Counted from the first letter of the stretch, positions 1 to 8,290 are shown. The stretch is 32,858 bases of DNA from Akkermansia muciniphila (GCA_945883495.1 CAMCXS010000064.1:1-32858); one strand, 5' to 3'. Numbers and translations are program-made. The notes: a model not told the origin generated them from the letters alone.

Positions 1-108
1 TGACTCATGGGCGGGCGGGGCGGAAAAGCAAATTCCTGTCAGTCAAATTCCTGTCAGTTCAGTTGACTCATGGGCGGGCGGGGCGGAAAAGCAAATTCCT
101 GTCAGTCG
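1..108. repeat. Dispersed GC-rich repeat, two direct copies
   Basis: A 43-base unit beginning TGACTCATGGGCGGGCGGGG and ending in AAATTCCTGTCAGTC occurs at 1-43 and again at 64-106, with an extra AAATTCCTGTCAGT between. The same family recurs at 4236-4312, 7862-7930, 9638-9711 and, diverged or inverted, at 11921-11970 and 27669-27722. The full unit begins with TTGAACCCCCACCATCCCACG. Here it runs directly into a sulfatase fragment that lacks its N-terminus. Confidence 0.85.
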
Positions 109-477
109 CCCGCCCCTCACTCCTTGGAGGGCCTCAGCCTGAAGCCCCAGCTGACCGACCCCGCAGCCCCGCGCGACCGCCCCGCCATCACCTCCCACAA
201 CCAAGGGAACTACAGCATCGTCACCGAATCCTGGCGCTACATCCGTTATGTCAATGGCGGCGAAGAACTCTACGACCTGGGGACAGACCCCAAAGAGTGG
301 AACAACCTCGCCGCCGAAAAACCCGACGTCTGCAAACAACTCCGCGCCTGGATCCCCAAAATCGACAACGGCCCCGCCCCCGGCAGCAGCGCCCGCATCC
401 TCACGCACTACGACAAAACCGCAGTCTGGGAAGGGGAAGTGATTGGCCTCCGCGATCCGATTCCCCAGGACAACTGA
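109..477 (+). pseudogene. Sulfatase C-terminal fragment
   Basis: The reading frame encodes about 120 residues that look like the C-terminal subdomain of a secreted arylsulfatase/choline-sulfatase type enzyme. Features include the run RPAITSHNQGNYSIVTESWR, then YIRYVNGGEELYDLGTDPKEWNNLA, the usual 'print the record' block near the end of planctomycete and verrucomicrobial sulfatases. The catalytic N-terminal part with the CxPSR formylglycine motif and the metal-binding aspartates is absent, because the frame enters directly from the dispersed repeat. It is therefore a 5'-truncated remnant. The family assignment rests on recalled sequence style, not on a search. Confidence 0.75.
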
Positions 478-611
478 CCTGCCCGGGTTCAGAGTTGAGG
501 GTGGAAAGCGGAAGGATCAGATTCAGCCTACTGCGGCGCTTCTCTTCTGGCCCAACGGGCCGGGACGCTGCGCGAGTTGAAAGTGGAAAGTTGAAGTTTA
601 AGAGGAAGAAA

Positions 612-631
612 AGTCAACCTGCTTGATCGTC
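612..631. repeat. 20-bp dispersed repeat AGTCAACCTGCTTGATNGTC
   Basis: The 20-mer AGTCAACCTGCTTGATCGTC occurs here and at 2828-2847, and with one or two changes at 1781-1800 and 2577-2596. The copies at 2577 and 2828 flank the palindromic element 2607-2816, which suggests they are boundary sequences of a mobile or REP-like unit. Confidence 0.75.
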
Positions 632-685
632 GCTTCGCCGAGAAGAAGTTGAAAACCAATGCCCACGCAGGTATTATGAACTCGG

Positions 686-958
686 ATGGACGCCGGCGAG
701 CTTGTCGAACTGCCAAGGGAAGCACTGAGGCATAGCCTCAAGGCTTTGCGACGAATGGCCGATTACGAGTTGGAGCCCCCGATCCAGCGCCGCATGCTCG
801 ACCTTGGCGAGCGCAAGGAGTTCCTTGCAGATGACGAGCGGGCCGAGTTGCTCTCCTTGCTTGAGTTCACCGAACACCGGATGATCGAGCGATTGGAAGC
901 TCGCTTGGCCCTTTGGGAACTGGAGCAGGCCGTCTCGGTTCTTCCAAAGGTGTCTTGA
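686..958 (+). CDS. Small hypothetical protein upstream of HNH nuclease
   Basis: This 90-residue acidic, charged, probably all-helical protein has no family that I recognise. Leucine/arginine-rich stretches (EALRHSLKALRRMADYELEPP, ERAELLSLLEFTEHRMIERLEARLALWELEQAV) suggest a helical bundle. The stop codon overlaps the probable TTG start of the HNH nuclease gene by four bases (TTGA), so the two are almost certainly translated as a coupled pair. Similar small-helical-protein plus HNH pairs are known in other bacteria. Their role is not established, and a toxin-antitoxin-like or selfish function is only a guess. Confidence 0.7.
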   Translation: MDAGELVELPREALRHSLKALRRMADYELEPPIQRRMLDLGERKEFLADDERAELLSLLEFTEHRMIERLEARLALWELEQAVSVLPKVS

Positions 959-1383
959 GCGTCGTCGGTCAGGATCTCAGGAATAAGGTCGTGGCCCGGG
1001 CCAACGGACGGTGCGAGTATTGTCAAGTCTCGGCGGAGGGGCAGATTGGCGCCTTTCCGATCGACCACATCACGCCCCGGAACAAGGCAGGAACCACTGT
1101 GTTCGGCAACCTTGCCCTGTCTTGCCCCCGGTGCAACGCACACAAGTGGGCGTTCGACAGCGGCTTCGATCCGCTCACTCGGGCTGAAGTGCGGCTCTTC
1201 CATCCGAGGGAAGATGCCTGGAGTGATCACTTTGAATGGTGCCTCGGTGAAGGCAGAGCGACCATCAACGGCAATACCCCGATCGGGCGCGCCACGGTGG
1301 AGAGATTGAAGATGAACGCCGAGGAGGTCTTGGAGATTCGCCACCTGTTGTGGAAACTGAACCCGTTTTTGGTCAAGCCGTAG
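955..1383 (+). CDS. HNH endonuclease
   Basis: This is an HNH-family nuclease of about 142 residues. The zinc-ribbon pair is visible: RCEYC near residue 20, then the catalytic FPIDHITPR block, then the asparagine-containing NLALSCPRCNAHK with the second CxxC. This matches the HNH (beta-beta-alpha metal) endonuclease family, which cuts DNA nonspecifically or at structures. I chose the TTG at 955 because it overlaps the preceding stop as TTGA, has AAAGG about 6 bases upstream, and places the start just before the conserved QDLRNKVVARANGRCEYC. The frame is also open upstream to an ATG at 913. Confidence 0.85.
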   Translation: MSVVGQDLRNKVVARANGRCEYCQVSAEGQIGAFPIDHITPRNKAGTTVFGNLALSCPRCNAHKWAFDSGFDPLTRAEVRLFHPREDAWSDHFEWCLGEGRATINGNTPIGRATVERLKMNAEEVLEIRHLLWKLNPFLVKP

Positions 1384-1472
1384 CTGGCCCAGCTTCCTAG
1401 GGGTTGCAGGGAATCAATCCCGACCTCCAGCGTCCTCCGCCTCGCTTATCCTAGAAACGGTGATGGTCTACC

Positions 1473-1628
1473 TCACGCAAAGAGGCAAAGGCGCAAAGAA
1501 GAAGGTGGAGGGGAGGACGTGATGAGCTCCGGTCATGGAACCTTCGGTTCACCTCGCGAGTGCCTTTGCGACTCCACCCAATTCCACAGTCCCACCCGAT
1601 CCTTGGCGTCTTTGCGCCTTTGCGTGAG
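1473..1628. repeat. Imperfect inverted repeat (CGCAAAGRGGCAAAGG type)
   Basis: The left arm (1473-1499, CTCACGCAAAGAGGCAAAGG) is largely complementary to the right arm (about 1604-1628, CGTCTTTGCGCCTTTGCGTG). This resembles the extragenic palindromic repeats clustered at 30703-31685, but the base words differ (GCAAAGGCGCAAAG rather than GCACGAAGACACAAAG). No gene lies within. Confidence 0.7.
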
Positions 1629-1992
1629 CCGTTTCCACTTCGGATTATAGGCTTATGGATTGATTCAACGAAGAGTCGACCGAATCATCGCCGTTTGATC
1701 TCGGAACCGTAATTCCATTTCCCCAGGTGGGTCCGGCGCCAAGATCACAAGCTTCGCCGAAGCCGGCAAACGGCCTGCACAGTCAACCTGCTTAATAGTC
1801 ACCTGGCGTGATTGAACCGGGAAAAATACCACAAGCCCTTTATGCAGCTGATTGATTGCATTACATGATCGAACGATGTCGCGAAGCCCCCTACCGGGTC
1901 CGGAAGGTGCCAAATCTATCGAAAGTCCCGCCCTTAGGAAACGTCGACGATAAAGAAACCCCTTTTCCCTAAGCCAAATAGACTGACGAGGC
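1629..1992. other. No recognisable gene; one 20-bp repeat copy
   Basis: Apart from the 20-mer repeat copy at 1781-1800, nothing is recognisable. An open frame exists on the minus strand, but its translation has no familiar motif and it runs through the repeat. Confidence 0.5.
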
Positions 1993-2424
1993 CTAGGGTT
2001 GACTTCTGCCATATTTTACGAAGACCGCCTGCAATGCCCCTCCGATTCCCATCACCACGGAAACAGCTCCGGCAATTGCCCAGTAGTCTTTAACCATGAA
2101 GGCGGGGAACGCAAGAAAACCAGCGATCAGCAGTCCGAGCCCCGCCAGCACCAAGCCCACAGTCGTTTGATGACCAGGAGCAGCTTCCGTGCCGAAATAG
2201 ACAAAGGCCACGCCAGCTGCGATGTGAGTAAAACACACCCTAAATGCCTTTACAAGGAATCCATCTGGATCAAATCCCACTTGAGCCCACCCTATACCGC
2301 TCAGAATTGATGCGATGAACCATGTAACGATTGTTCCGATGACTACAGCAGGAATCAACCCCAGCCAGCGCAGAATACCTGAAGAAGTTTGCACAGTTTC
2401 CGATTGCACAACCCTGACTGACAT
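1993..2424 (-). CDS. Small multi-pass membrane protein, hypothetical
   Basis: This is a 143-residue protein with four likely transmembrane segments: roughly residues 20-45 (LGLIPAVVIGTIVTWFIASIL), 60-80 (CFTHIAAGVAFVYFG), 85-110 (VGLVLAGLGLLIAGFLAFPAF) and 115-137 (YWAIAGAVSVVMGIGGALQAV). The ends are hydrophilic. I do not recognise the family. It stands alone, flanked by repeats on both sides. The good hydrophobic periodicity and a normal length support a real gene. Confidence 0.7.
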   Translation of the reverse strand: MSVRVVQSETVQTSSGILRWLGLIPAVVIGTIVTWFIASILSGIGWAQVGFDPDGFLVKAFRVCFTHIAAGVAFVYFGTEAAPGHQTTVGLVLAGLGLLIAGFLAFPAFMVKDYWAIAGAVSVVMGIGGALQAVFVKYGRSQP

Positions 2425-2576
2425 GCAAACGCCAATCCTTGAGAGTATTCTTCACGCTCGCGCCATCGTTGAAAGATCCGCTCCTGCCGTTGCAGCAATT
2501 TCCGTTACCCAAACAGTCGCAGCCTTCGCGGGCTTAGACCTCAGTGGACACCCTTGAACTGCAAGGGAATAAGAAC

Positions 2577-2847
2577 AGTCAACCTGCTTGATAGTCACTT
2601 TCTATAGGCCCAACGGGCCGGGATAAGATAGCCCAGGGCAAAAGCGAGGAACGAGCGAAGCCCTGGAATCCAAACCGATGTAGCCCAAGCCCTGAAAGGG
2701 CGAGACTTCGGTTATCCCGCACCTACAGCGAGGACGCCAGGGGCTTCGGTTTCCCAGCCCTGCAGTCGCCTGAGGCTCCCTTCGGCCTGGGCTATCGTGT
2801 CCTGGCCCGTTGGGCCTGAGGGCGCACAGTCAACCTGCTTGATCGTC
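2577..2847. repeat. Palindromic REP/MITE-like element flanked by 20-mers
   Basis: The core is 2607-2816. The left end GGCCCAACGGGCCGGGATAA then GATAGCCCAGG pairs with the right end CCTGGGCTATC, GTGTCCTGGCCCGTTGGGCC. The two 20-mer copies (2577-2596 and 2828-2847) lie just outside in direct orientation. A second element with the same ends and nearly the same length is at 5104-5310. It contains no coding motif. The rest of 2425-3150 holds nothing else recognisable. Confidence 0.8.
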
Positions 2848-3155
2848 CCTTTCTGGCTCAAGTCTCGGGTGAGTTCTACGCCGCGGATCCCGTCGAATTT
2901 GTCCTCGCGCCAAAGGAGTCGGCCCTCGCCCCCGGGGCGCGCCACGATCCCCTCGGCATCCCGTTCGGGGCTCGCCAGTATTACCCGGATCGGAGTGAAC
3001 CACGTTGCCCCGGCCTCGCCGAGACGATCCACACGGGCCAGTCACGCCGTTTCACCGAGGTCGCTGAACCCCCTCCATCCCCGGGCCGACGGTGACGCGC
3101 TAGCCACAGGGTTCAGCAAGCGATTTCCTGTCAGTTTAACGTTTAAGGGCGCGGG

Positions 3156-3184
3156 TTGCATAACCGCTCACAGGATGGCATAAT
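3156..3184 (+). promoter_or_regulatory. Promoter placing +1 at the antitoxin ATG (leaderless)
   Basis: TTGCAT at 3156-3161 and CATAAT at 3179-3184 are separated by 17 bases. The predicted start of transcription, about 7 bases after the -10 box, coincides with the ATG at 3191. No Shine-Dalgarno sequence precedes the ATG, so a leaderless transcript is likely. Confidence 0.5.
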
Positions 3185-3190
3185 CCGCCC

Positions 3191-3382
3191 ATGAGCATTG
3201 AGGCCATGGAGCGCGAAATCGCCGAGTTGAAGCTGCGCGTCGAGAAACTTGAGGCGAAGACAAAGCCGGTTGCGAAAGAGACTTGGCGGGAAGCCATCGG
3301 AACCGCAAGAGGGGACGTGATCGACCGCGAAGCCGCGCGGCTTGGGGCTGAGTATCGGGCTGAACAAAACAAGCGGGACTAG
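3191..3382 (+). CDS. Antitoxin of a PIN-domain TA pair (coiled coil)
   Basis: This 63-residue highly charged protein has an N-terminal heptad pattern (MEREIAELKLRVEKLEAKT) that predicts a coiled coil, followed by a helical C-terminal tail (DREAARLGAEYRAEQNKRD). It lies four bases upstream of a PIN-domain gene in the same direction. That arrangement fits an antitoxin that binds and neutralises the PIN nuclease and probably represses the operon. I see no classic AbrB, RHH or Phd domain, so the DNA-binding role is not shown by the sequence. Confidence 0.75.
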   Translation: MSIEAMEREIAELKLRVEKLEAKTKPVAKETWREAIGTARGDVIDREAARLGAEYRAEQNKRD

Positions 3383-3386
3383 CCCG

Positions 3387-3809
3387 ATGGTCGTTATTCT
3401 GGACACCAACCACTTTCAGGAGCTCCGGGAAAATTCGGTGTATGGCCAACGGTTGGTGAAGCGTATCTCTGATCTCGATGCCGAGGTCTTTTGCTGTATC
3501 GTCGCCGCAGAGGAATCCTTGAAGGGCTGGCTTGCCTTCATCCACAGCCGCAAGAACGGTGCAGAGCAGCTCGAACCGTACGCCCGCCTTCTCGATTGCA
3601 TTGTGACGCTGAACAAGTTCACCATTCTGCCGTTTGATCGCGATGCCGCCGCAGAATTTCATCTCCTCCAACAGAATCTCCCGCGCATCGGAAGAATGGA
3701 CCTGAAGATCGCCGCCATCGCGCTCGCCCATGACGCCACCCTGTTGAGCCGCAATTTGCGCGACTTCGATCAGATCCCTGGCCTTCGAGTCGAGAACTGG
3801 TTGGACTGA
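3387..3809 (+). CDS. PIN-domain ribonuclease toxin (VapC-like)
   Basis: This 140-residue protein has PIN-domain features: the first acidic residue in VVILDTNHFQEL at the N-terminus, a mid-protein glutamate region (IVAAEESLKGW), and the C-terminal pair in RIGRMDLKIAAIALAHDATLLSRNLRDF, where the aspartates of MDLKIAA and RDF complete the metal-binding set. PIN toxins of type II TA systems cleave tRNA or rRNA. The ATG at 3387 lies four bases after the antitoxin stop and leaves the catalytic LDTN close to the N-terminus. Confidence 0.88.
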   Translation: MVVILDTNHFQELRENSVYGQRLVKRISDLDAEVFCCIVAAEESLKGWLAFIHSRKNGAEQLEPYARLLDCIVTLNKFTILPFDRDAAAEFHLLQQNLPRIGRMDLKIAAIALAHDATLLSRNLRDFDQIPGLRVENWLD

Positions 3810-3864
3810 TCCCGAGAGGCTTATCCAGTGGTGGGCGATCAATCCGGGATGGCTGGGCGTCTCG

Positions 3865-4182
3865 TCAAGCGTCCGTTAACTGGGACAAGATCGACGGATC
3901 CTTGATGGTCCGATCGTCCGCCAGGAGAAAGACCTTGCTTAGGATCAGGCTCAAGGTGGTATCACTCTCGAATGGCAGGAAGATACTTTCGGTCGTACCG
4001 TTCCCGCGCGCCGCGACGATGCAAAGGTATGGGCCGTTGGGCTCCATCAGCACATTCCCTCTGCCAAGATGAATCTTGTGGATTCGCCGATCGCCCCGGA
4101 CGACAAGGAAACGATCTTGGATGGAACAGCGATCCGCGATTTTGAACCGGAGGTGATCGGATCGTGCCAGGCAAAATGCGCG
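3865..4182 (-). pseudogene. C-terminal fragment of a DUF4132/DUF7737-type protein
   Basis: The frame, closed upstream by a TAA at about 4185, encodes about 105 residues including DRFLVVRGDRRIHKIHLG, NVLMEPNGPYLCIVAARG and FLPFESDTTLSLILSKVFLLADD. These words match my memory of the C-terminal DUF7737 domain of large (>1000 residue) DUF4132-family proteins. Everything N-terminal is missing and the dispersed repeat begins about 50 bases away (4236), so it is a truncated remnant. The natural stop appears to be retained. Confidence 0.6.
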
Positions 4183-4235
4183 TTACCTACTTGGATCGGC
4201 TGATCGTCAATGCACATCGAACCTGGCACCAAGAA

Positions 4236-4312
4236 TTGAACCCCCACCATCCCACGCCGAACGGTGACTCATGGGCGGGGCGGAAAAGCAAATTCCTGTC
4301 AGTCAGTTCAGT
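4236..4312. repeat. Dispersed GC-rich repeat, full-length copy
   Basis: The copy begins TTGAACCCCCACCATCCCAC and continues through GGTGACTCATGGGCGGGGCG to AAATTCCTGTCAGTCAGTTC. It is the most complete copy in the window. It lies between the DUF7737 fragment and a short signal-peptide fragment. Confidence 0.85.
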
Positions 4313-4523
4313 AATCCCACGGAAGAAGAGCGACCTCTCCCTCACGGCCTCGCAGGCACTATGCACAGCAGCGGCGAGAGATTCCGTCCGGACTGGTTGC
4401 GGGATGCCGGTGCTGTTGAATCCGTTAGTTCACAGCCAGTTCCCGCAAACGGCTCTCTTCCACCCGGAAAACTCATCTTCACCCATTCGCAATAACCGAC
4501 TCAAACATGCCAGGATCCAATCC

Positions 4524-4670
4524 ATGACACCCACCCTCACTATCTTCGCCGCCCTGCTCCTGATCGCCAGCACCGCCCACAGCCATGAACCCGTGGCGCC
4601 AGCGCCCAGAGACAATGGATTGAAGGTGCTAGTGTATTCCAATACAGAATTCTTCGTGCCAGGTTTTTGT
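4524..4670 (+). pseudogene. 5' fragment of a secreted protein (signal peptide only)
   Basis: From the ATG at 4524 the frame reads a good Sec signal peptide (MTPTLTIFAALLLIASTAHS, cleavage near AHS-HEP) followed by about 25 residues. Then it meets the copy of the sequence duplicated at 6092-6192. The mature protein cannot be identified. It seems to be the 5' end of a secreted gene joined to unrelated sequence. Confidence 0.45.
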
Positions 4671-4680
4671 TGCGTCGCAA

Positions 4681-5078
4681 TCCGCATCGATCGCGCGACG
4701 CGGGCCGATCCCGTTGTTCGCGTGTGACGCGTGGTTGCTGCGGGCCCGGTTGGCCGAGGCGAAGAGGTTCCGCGACGAGGCGGCGGCGTTGATCGCGAAA
4801 CACCACTACGGCCGACGCGAACCCGACCTGGCCGTCCTCGACGCCGAGATCTCGCCCACCCTGGACACCTTCCGCACCGCCTGCGCCCAGGTCGGCGCGG
4901 AAGGCTGGTGGCACCTCATGCCCCGCCTCGAATCCCTCGTCGCCGCCCAGCCCAAGGGCAGCTGGTTCCGCCCGGACCGCCACAAACCGTGGGACCAACT
5001 CCTCGCCCCTTTCGCGCGGCGGAGAAGGCGTATCACGAGGAACGGGACGCGTATCTGCGGCAAGAGGCGGAAGGGTGA
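4681..5078 (+). pseudogene. Unrecognised helical protein fragment with frameshift
   Basis: The frame encodes a soluble helical protein: WLLRARLAEAKRFRDEAAAL, then AVLDAEISPTLDTFRTACAQ and WHLMPRLESLVAAQPKGSWFRP. At about 5011-5020 (TTCGCGCGGC) the sensible sequence jumps to another frame, continuing RAAEKAYHEERDAYLRQEAE to a stop at 5078. No plausible start codon is present. The first about 84 bases are duplicated at 6092-6192. I do not recognise the family. Loss of one base in the GCGCG tract explains the frameshift, either as mutation or as a read error. Confidence 0.5.
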
Positions 5079-5103
5079 TCCTCGTAGCGACAAGTGGGGC
5101 TTC

Positions 5104-5310
5104 TGGCCTGAAAGGCCAAGATAAGATAGCCCAGGCCGACGGGAGCCCAAAGCGACCGCAGGCCTGGGTCGCACATCGATCATCATCCCGTCCTGAAAGG
5201 GCGGGACAACCGTTGTCACGCCCTTTCAGGGCTTGGGTCAGGTGGGGCAAGACCCAGGGCGTCGTTCGTTCCTCACTTGCCCTGGGCTATCATGTCCCGG
5301 CCCGTGGGCC
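5104..5310. repeat. Palindromic REP/MITE-like element, second copy
   Basis: The left end (TGGCCTGAAAGGCCAAGATA then AGATAGCCCAGG) and the right end (CCTGGGCTATCATGTCCCGG then CCCGTGGGCC) match those of the 2607-2816 element. Length is about 207 bp against 210 bp. The interior also contains a CCCTTTCAGGGC / CCTGAAAGGGCG palindrome. Confidence 0.75.
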
Positions 5311-5427
5311 TGAAAGGAGTTGAGAGTGTTTGATGAATAGTTGCTGGAAGGAATCGCGACGATGAACGTGGCGAAGAGATCTGTCGCATTCACCCGCGCA
5401 GATCCGGCGTCGGACCCAATCTCGTGA

Positions 5428-5778
5428 TTACCGCTGGTGACCGTTCTTCAGGTGAGCTGCCAAACGGTCCTGCAGTGAGACGACGCATGCGGTCGGCAAG
5501 CGTCCGAGTCGGCTCTTCATGCGGCTCCGTGGCAGGGCCGAAGCGTACGAAAGGCGGACGATCGAGGATGTTTTGAGCCCGCTCATTTCAAACTCCGGGG
5601 TTCCCTCAGGGACGGGCAAGTCCCAGCCATCGATTGCTTGCTGCAGTTGGCTGCTGATTCCACACACGAGGAAGTCTCCAAATCCCGGAAGCTCCTTGAG
5701 CAAGAGGACGGGTCGAGATTTCGCGCCTCCGTCCGCCTGGGGCAATTGAGCCACGATGACGTCTCCCTCTGTGACCAT
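5428..5778 (-). CDS. MazF/PemK-type mRNA interferase toxin
   Basis: This 116-residue protein has the MazF/PemK family plan. The N-terminal strand GDVIVAQLPQADGGAKSRPVLLL contains the conserved basic-proline RPVLLL segment, followed by FGDFLVCGISSQ and the conserved SSIVRLSYASALPRSRMKSRLGRL near the C-terminus. Family members are sequence-specific endoribonucleases that cut mRNA or rRNA. The antitoxin gene lies immediately upstream, ending 13 bases before this ATG. Length is normal for the family. Confidence 0.87.
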   Translation of the reverse strand: MVTEGDVIVAQLPQADGGAKSRPVLLLKELPGFGDFLVCGISSQLQQAIDGWDLPVPEGTPEFEMSGLKTSSIVRLSYASALPRSRMKSRLGRLPTACVVSLQDRLAAHLKNGHQR

Positions 5779-5791
5779 GGACTCCTCGAAT

Positions 5792-6004
5792 CTAGGGTTG
5801 GGTCAGGTCCTCGCCGGCTTCGGAGTAGTCCGGCTCGTTCTCTCCGTAAGCGCGTTCCAGAAGAGAGGAGGAGGAATCCAAGAACTCCTCATGCTCAGCG
5901 GACTCTTCTCGAATTTCCACAATCAGCCGACTTCCCGATGGCAGTGGAATGGGGCTCTGGAGAGTCAGATGGGTGGAATCTGTGACTTCCGCGTGAAGGA
6001 TCAT
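5792..6004 (-). CDS. Antitoxin partner of MazF-type toxin
   Basis: This 70-residue acidic protein begins MILHAEVTDSTHLTLQSPIP and has an acidic C-terminal tail (EESAEHEEFLDSSSSLLERAYGENEPDYSEAGEDL), as expected for a MazF-binding segment. I chose the ATG at 6004 because AGGAG lies about 11 bases upstream. A GTG 21 bases further upstream (6025) is also in frame. The N-terminal beta-strand pattern is compatible with an AbrB or related fold, but no family motif is clear. Confidence 0.72.
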   Translation of the reverse strand: MILHAEVTDSTHLTLQSPIPLPSGSRLIVEIREESAEHEEFLDSSSSLLERAYGENEPDYSEAGEDLTQP

Positions 6005-6091
6005 TGGCTGGGAATCTCCTCTCACCTAGCCGAAAAGCAAGTCCACGGCAGGTCATAGGTTCAGGCAAAATGCCCTTGGGTGGTCGTTCGA

Positions 6092-6192
6092 TCCGCATCG
6101 ATCGCGCGACGCGGGCCGATCCCGTTGTTCGCGTGTGACGCGTGGCTGCTGCGTGGCCGGTTGGCCGTCGTCAGTGGGCAGTTGGCCGAGGC
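6092..6192 (+). repeat. Duplicate of the 4681-4764 segment
   Basis: The sequence from TCCGCATCGATCGCGCGACG through the GTGTGACGCGTGGCTGCTGC stretch matches 4681-4764 with a few substitutions, plus an insertion of about 20 bases before TTGGCCGAGGCGG. Only the start of the fragmentary gene at 4681-5078 is present. The remainder of 6005-6394 contains nothing else that I recognise. Confidence 0.75.
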
Positions 6193-6394
6193 GGTGCTTG
6201 GAGAGCGGAAGTGGCTTCCGTTTCGGGGCATGCCGAAGCTTCCCGCCTGCGGCAGGGCGAATTCCCCGATACCCGGAGCCGTCACGTTGAGTTCCTGAGG
6301 AGTGCCTGATCGCGTGTCGGTAAAATGGCGAATCCCACAGCTCGCCAGAATGGGATGGCTCAGAGCTATCGCCCGCGGAAAGACCGAGGATGGC

Positions 6395-7662
6395 TCATCC
6401 TGGGTCTAACACCACACGGAAGCCGCTGTCAATGGTCGAATACGCTGGCGAGTATAGGTAATTGCGATCCGACGACCATAGGTTTGCATCGTTGGTTCGC
6501 CAACACCCACCGCGCAAAACCCGCCCATCGGAGCCGTCATCGGAGTATCGATCCTGACACCACTCCGAAACATTGCCGCTGAGATCGTAAAGCCCGAAAG
6601 CGTTGGCCGCGAAGCTTCCGACCGGTGCCGTACGTTCGAATCCATCGTCGTAACCAGGGATGGGGGCGTACGGGCGATCGGTTTGCGCATTGTCTCAGTC
6701 CCACAATAATTCCCCGCTCCTTTCGGCGGCGGGAATGTTGGCCCCCACGGGAATTCCTTCAGCACGGCCTTGCGTACCGGTGCCACCGCCGCATCCTCTA
6801 GGGTGCCGATGCCCACGGCACAACTCCACTCGTGGTCCGTGGGTATGCGATAAGCGTCTTGCGGGCCGATCATCCGAGTGGTCTGCTCGCGCTTGGTCAG
6901 CCAGGCACAGAAAGTCGTGGCGTCGATCCAACTGATGGCCACCACAGGATGATCCTCCGTCTGCGCGAAATCCGGTTTGGGCCATTCTCTCTTCGTGTCT
7001 TCTACGAACGCCGCGTAATCCTTTAGCCGAGTCTCCCAAATGCTGAACAGGATCTTCCTCCCCGAAGTGGGCCCTCCAAAGATCGGCACCGGCACAAACC
7101 GCATTCCGAGGCTGTTCGTAAACGCAATCTCGGGACCCACCGTCGCGGACGCGTTCTGGGCGGGCGCCTTCCCAATCAGTTTTTCCTCAAGGTTGGCTAA
7201 CTGATAATCCCGCACGAGATCGGCCTCGTGCAGCTTGCCAGACTCGATCAATTCCTCCCGGTGCGCGTCGAGGGCCGCCCCAAACTGGACCACCATCGGC
7301 GCGGCGGCCTTCCGGCGGGCCTCAATGAGATGGGCCATTTGGGCACGGTAAGTCTTGCGGAACTTTTCCAGGGTCGGGTCCGCGCCATCGTCCTTTTCCT
7401 GGAGCGCGGCCTTTTCTTTTATCCGCTGAATCTCATTCCAGAAGGCCAAAGCCTCGTCACGGCGTTGGCCCTGGGTCGCCGACACCATCGCCCGTTTTAA
7501 AGCCTCAAGGTAATTTGCATCCAGCGCCGCCACGTCGGCAGTGTAATTCGTGCCCAGGTGGACCTCGTAGGCGGCTCGAAACAGCTTTTCGATTGAATCG
7601 AGGTCCGCCCATAGGGGGCATGCGACGGATTGGAACAGCAGACTGGCGAGAAGGAGCTTCAT
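6395..7662 (-). pseudogene. Secreted FGE-sulfatase (SUMF1-like) protein, one frameshift
   Basis: The N-terminus has a signal peptide (MKLLLASLLFQSVACPLWA), then a helical region (residues about 25-170), then an FGE-sulfatase/C-type-lectin domain: FTNSLGMRFVPVP, REWPKPDFAQTEDHPVVAIS, YRIPTDHEWSCAVG and FPWGP. At the G5 run 6662-6666 (CCCCC in the coding strand) the frame breaks. A one-base shift restores the expected end: GSFAANAFGLYDLSGNVSEW, then GRVLRGGCW and SGFRVVLDPG to a stop at 6395. Proteins of this class in Planctomycetes/Verrucomicrobia are usually not true formylglycine generators. The domain is related to the DGR target at 31791, but its C-terminus does not match the TR. It may be a gene with a sequencing error. 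Confidence 0.8.
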
Positions 7663-7768
7663 AGCGGCGCAACGTGAGTGTTTCGAGTGACCAGCTACTG
7701 AACTGAAAGGAAAACCGATAGATGGCCTGTGGGTGTCAGCCGGAGCGGAACCCGCTATCCTGACACCA

Positions 7769-7862
7769 ATGCAAAATCAATCCGACACCAACTGTAACGA
7801 ACCCAACACCACGATCAAGCTCGGAATCGACCCCCGGGCGGAGTGGTACTACGTCGCCCGGC
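7769..7862 (+). pseudogene. Possible IS110-family transposase N-terminal remnant
   Basis: From the ATG at 7769 about 30 residues read MQNQSDTNCNEPNTTIKLGI, then DPRAEWYYVARL. The TTIKLGID...YVAR pattern resembles the start of IS110-type DEDD transposases. The frame is cut by the dispersed repeat that starts at 7862. The match is short, so the call is tentative. Confidence 0.4.
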
Positions 7863-7930
7863 TGAACACCCACCATCCCACGCCGACCGGTGACTCGTTG
7901 GCGGGCGGGGCGAAAAAGCACATTCTTTGC
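7862..7930. repeat. Dispersed GC-rich repeat copy
   Basis: Contains CACCCACCATCCCACGCCGA followed by CCGGTGACTCGTTGGCGGGC and GGGGCG. It forms the junction between the possible IS110 fragment and the RAYT fragment. Confidence 0.85.
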
Positions 7931-8290
7931 AATCGAATGCCTGGTGGAGCTAGGCGCCCCGGTCACCGACGAGAACGGTGAGTTGGTGCGGCGCGGCTTT
8001 GCGGCGGCTAATGCCGACGGCCAAAGCGGTACAGAACTCAGCCAAGCCGCACAGCTGGGCACCCGGATTGGCTATTCCACCGCCGGCTTGGTCATTGGCT
8101 CCCGGACCTTCTGCGAAGAGCAGTTTCAACGCTACCGCCACGCCTTCGGTCCGAAACGCCGAACCGACGCCCGACCCTTGCGAGATGGAAACTGGGGCGG
8201 CCTCTGCGCCGCCAACAGGCATGGTAGCGTTCTTCGCCTTCCGCTCCCGCGCGGGACAGCTTCTGCTTCCAACAGTCAAGCGGGATGATT
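7931..8290 (+). pseudogene. REP-associated tyrosine transposase (RAYT) C-terminal fragment
   Basis: The frame contains STAGLVIGSRTFCEEQFQRY, RHAFGPKRRTDARPLRDGNW and GGLCAANR. These match the typical C-terminal region of RAYT (Y1_Tnp) proteins, with the GVVLGSRxFV...FGPxRxxGAR...WGGLC pattern. The catalytic HUH and tyrosine region is missing, because the frame begins at the dispersed repeat. RAYTs are thought to mobilise REP palindromes, which fits the palindromic elements nearby at 2607 and 5104. This copy cannot be active. Confidence 0.6.

Noticed and set aside
6395-6560. Possible second VR at the C-terminus of the FGE-like gene at 6395
   Set aside because: The C-terminal segment (RVLRGGCWRTNDANLWSSDR) shares only the general RVLRGG fold motif with the TR. 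Invariant TR positions do not match at the DNA level.
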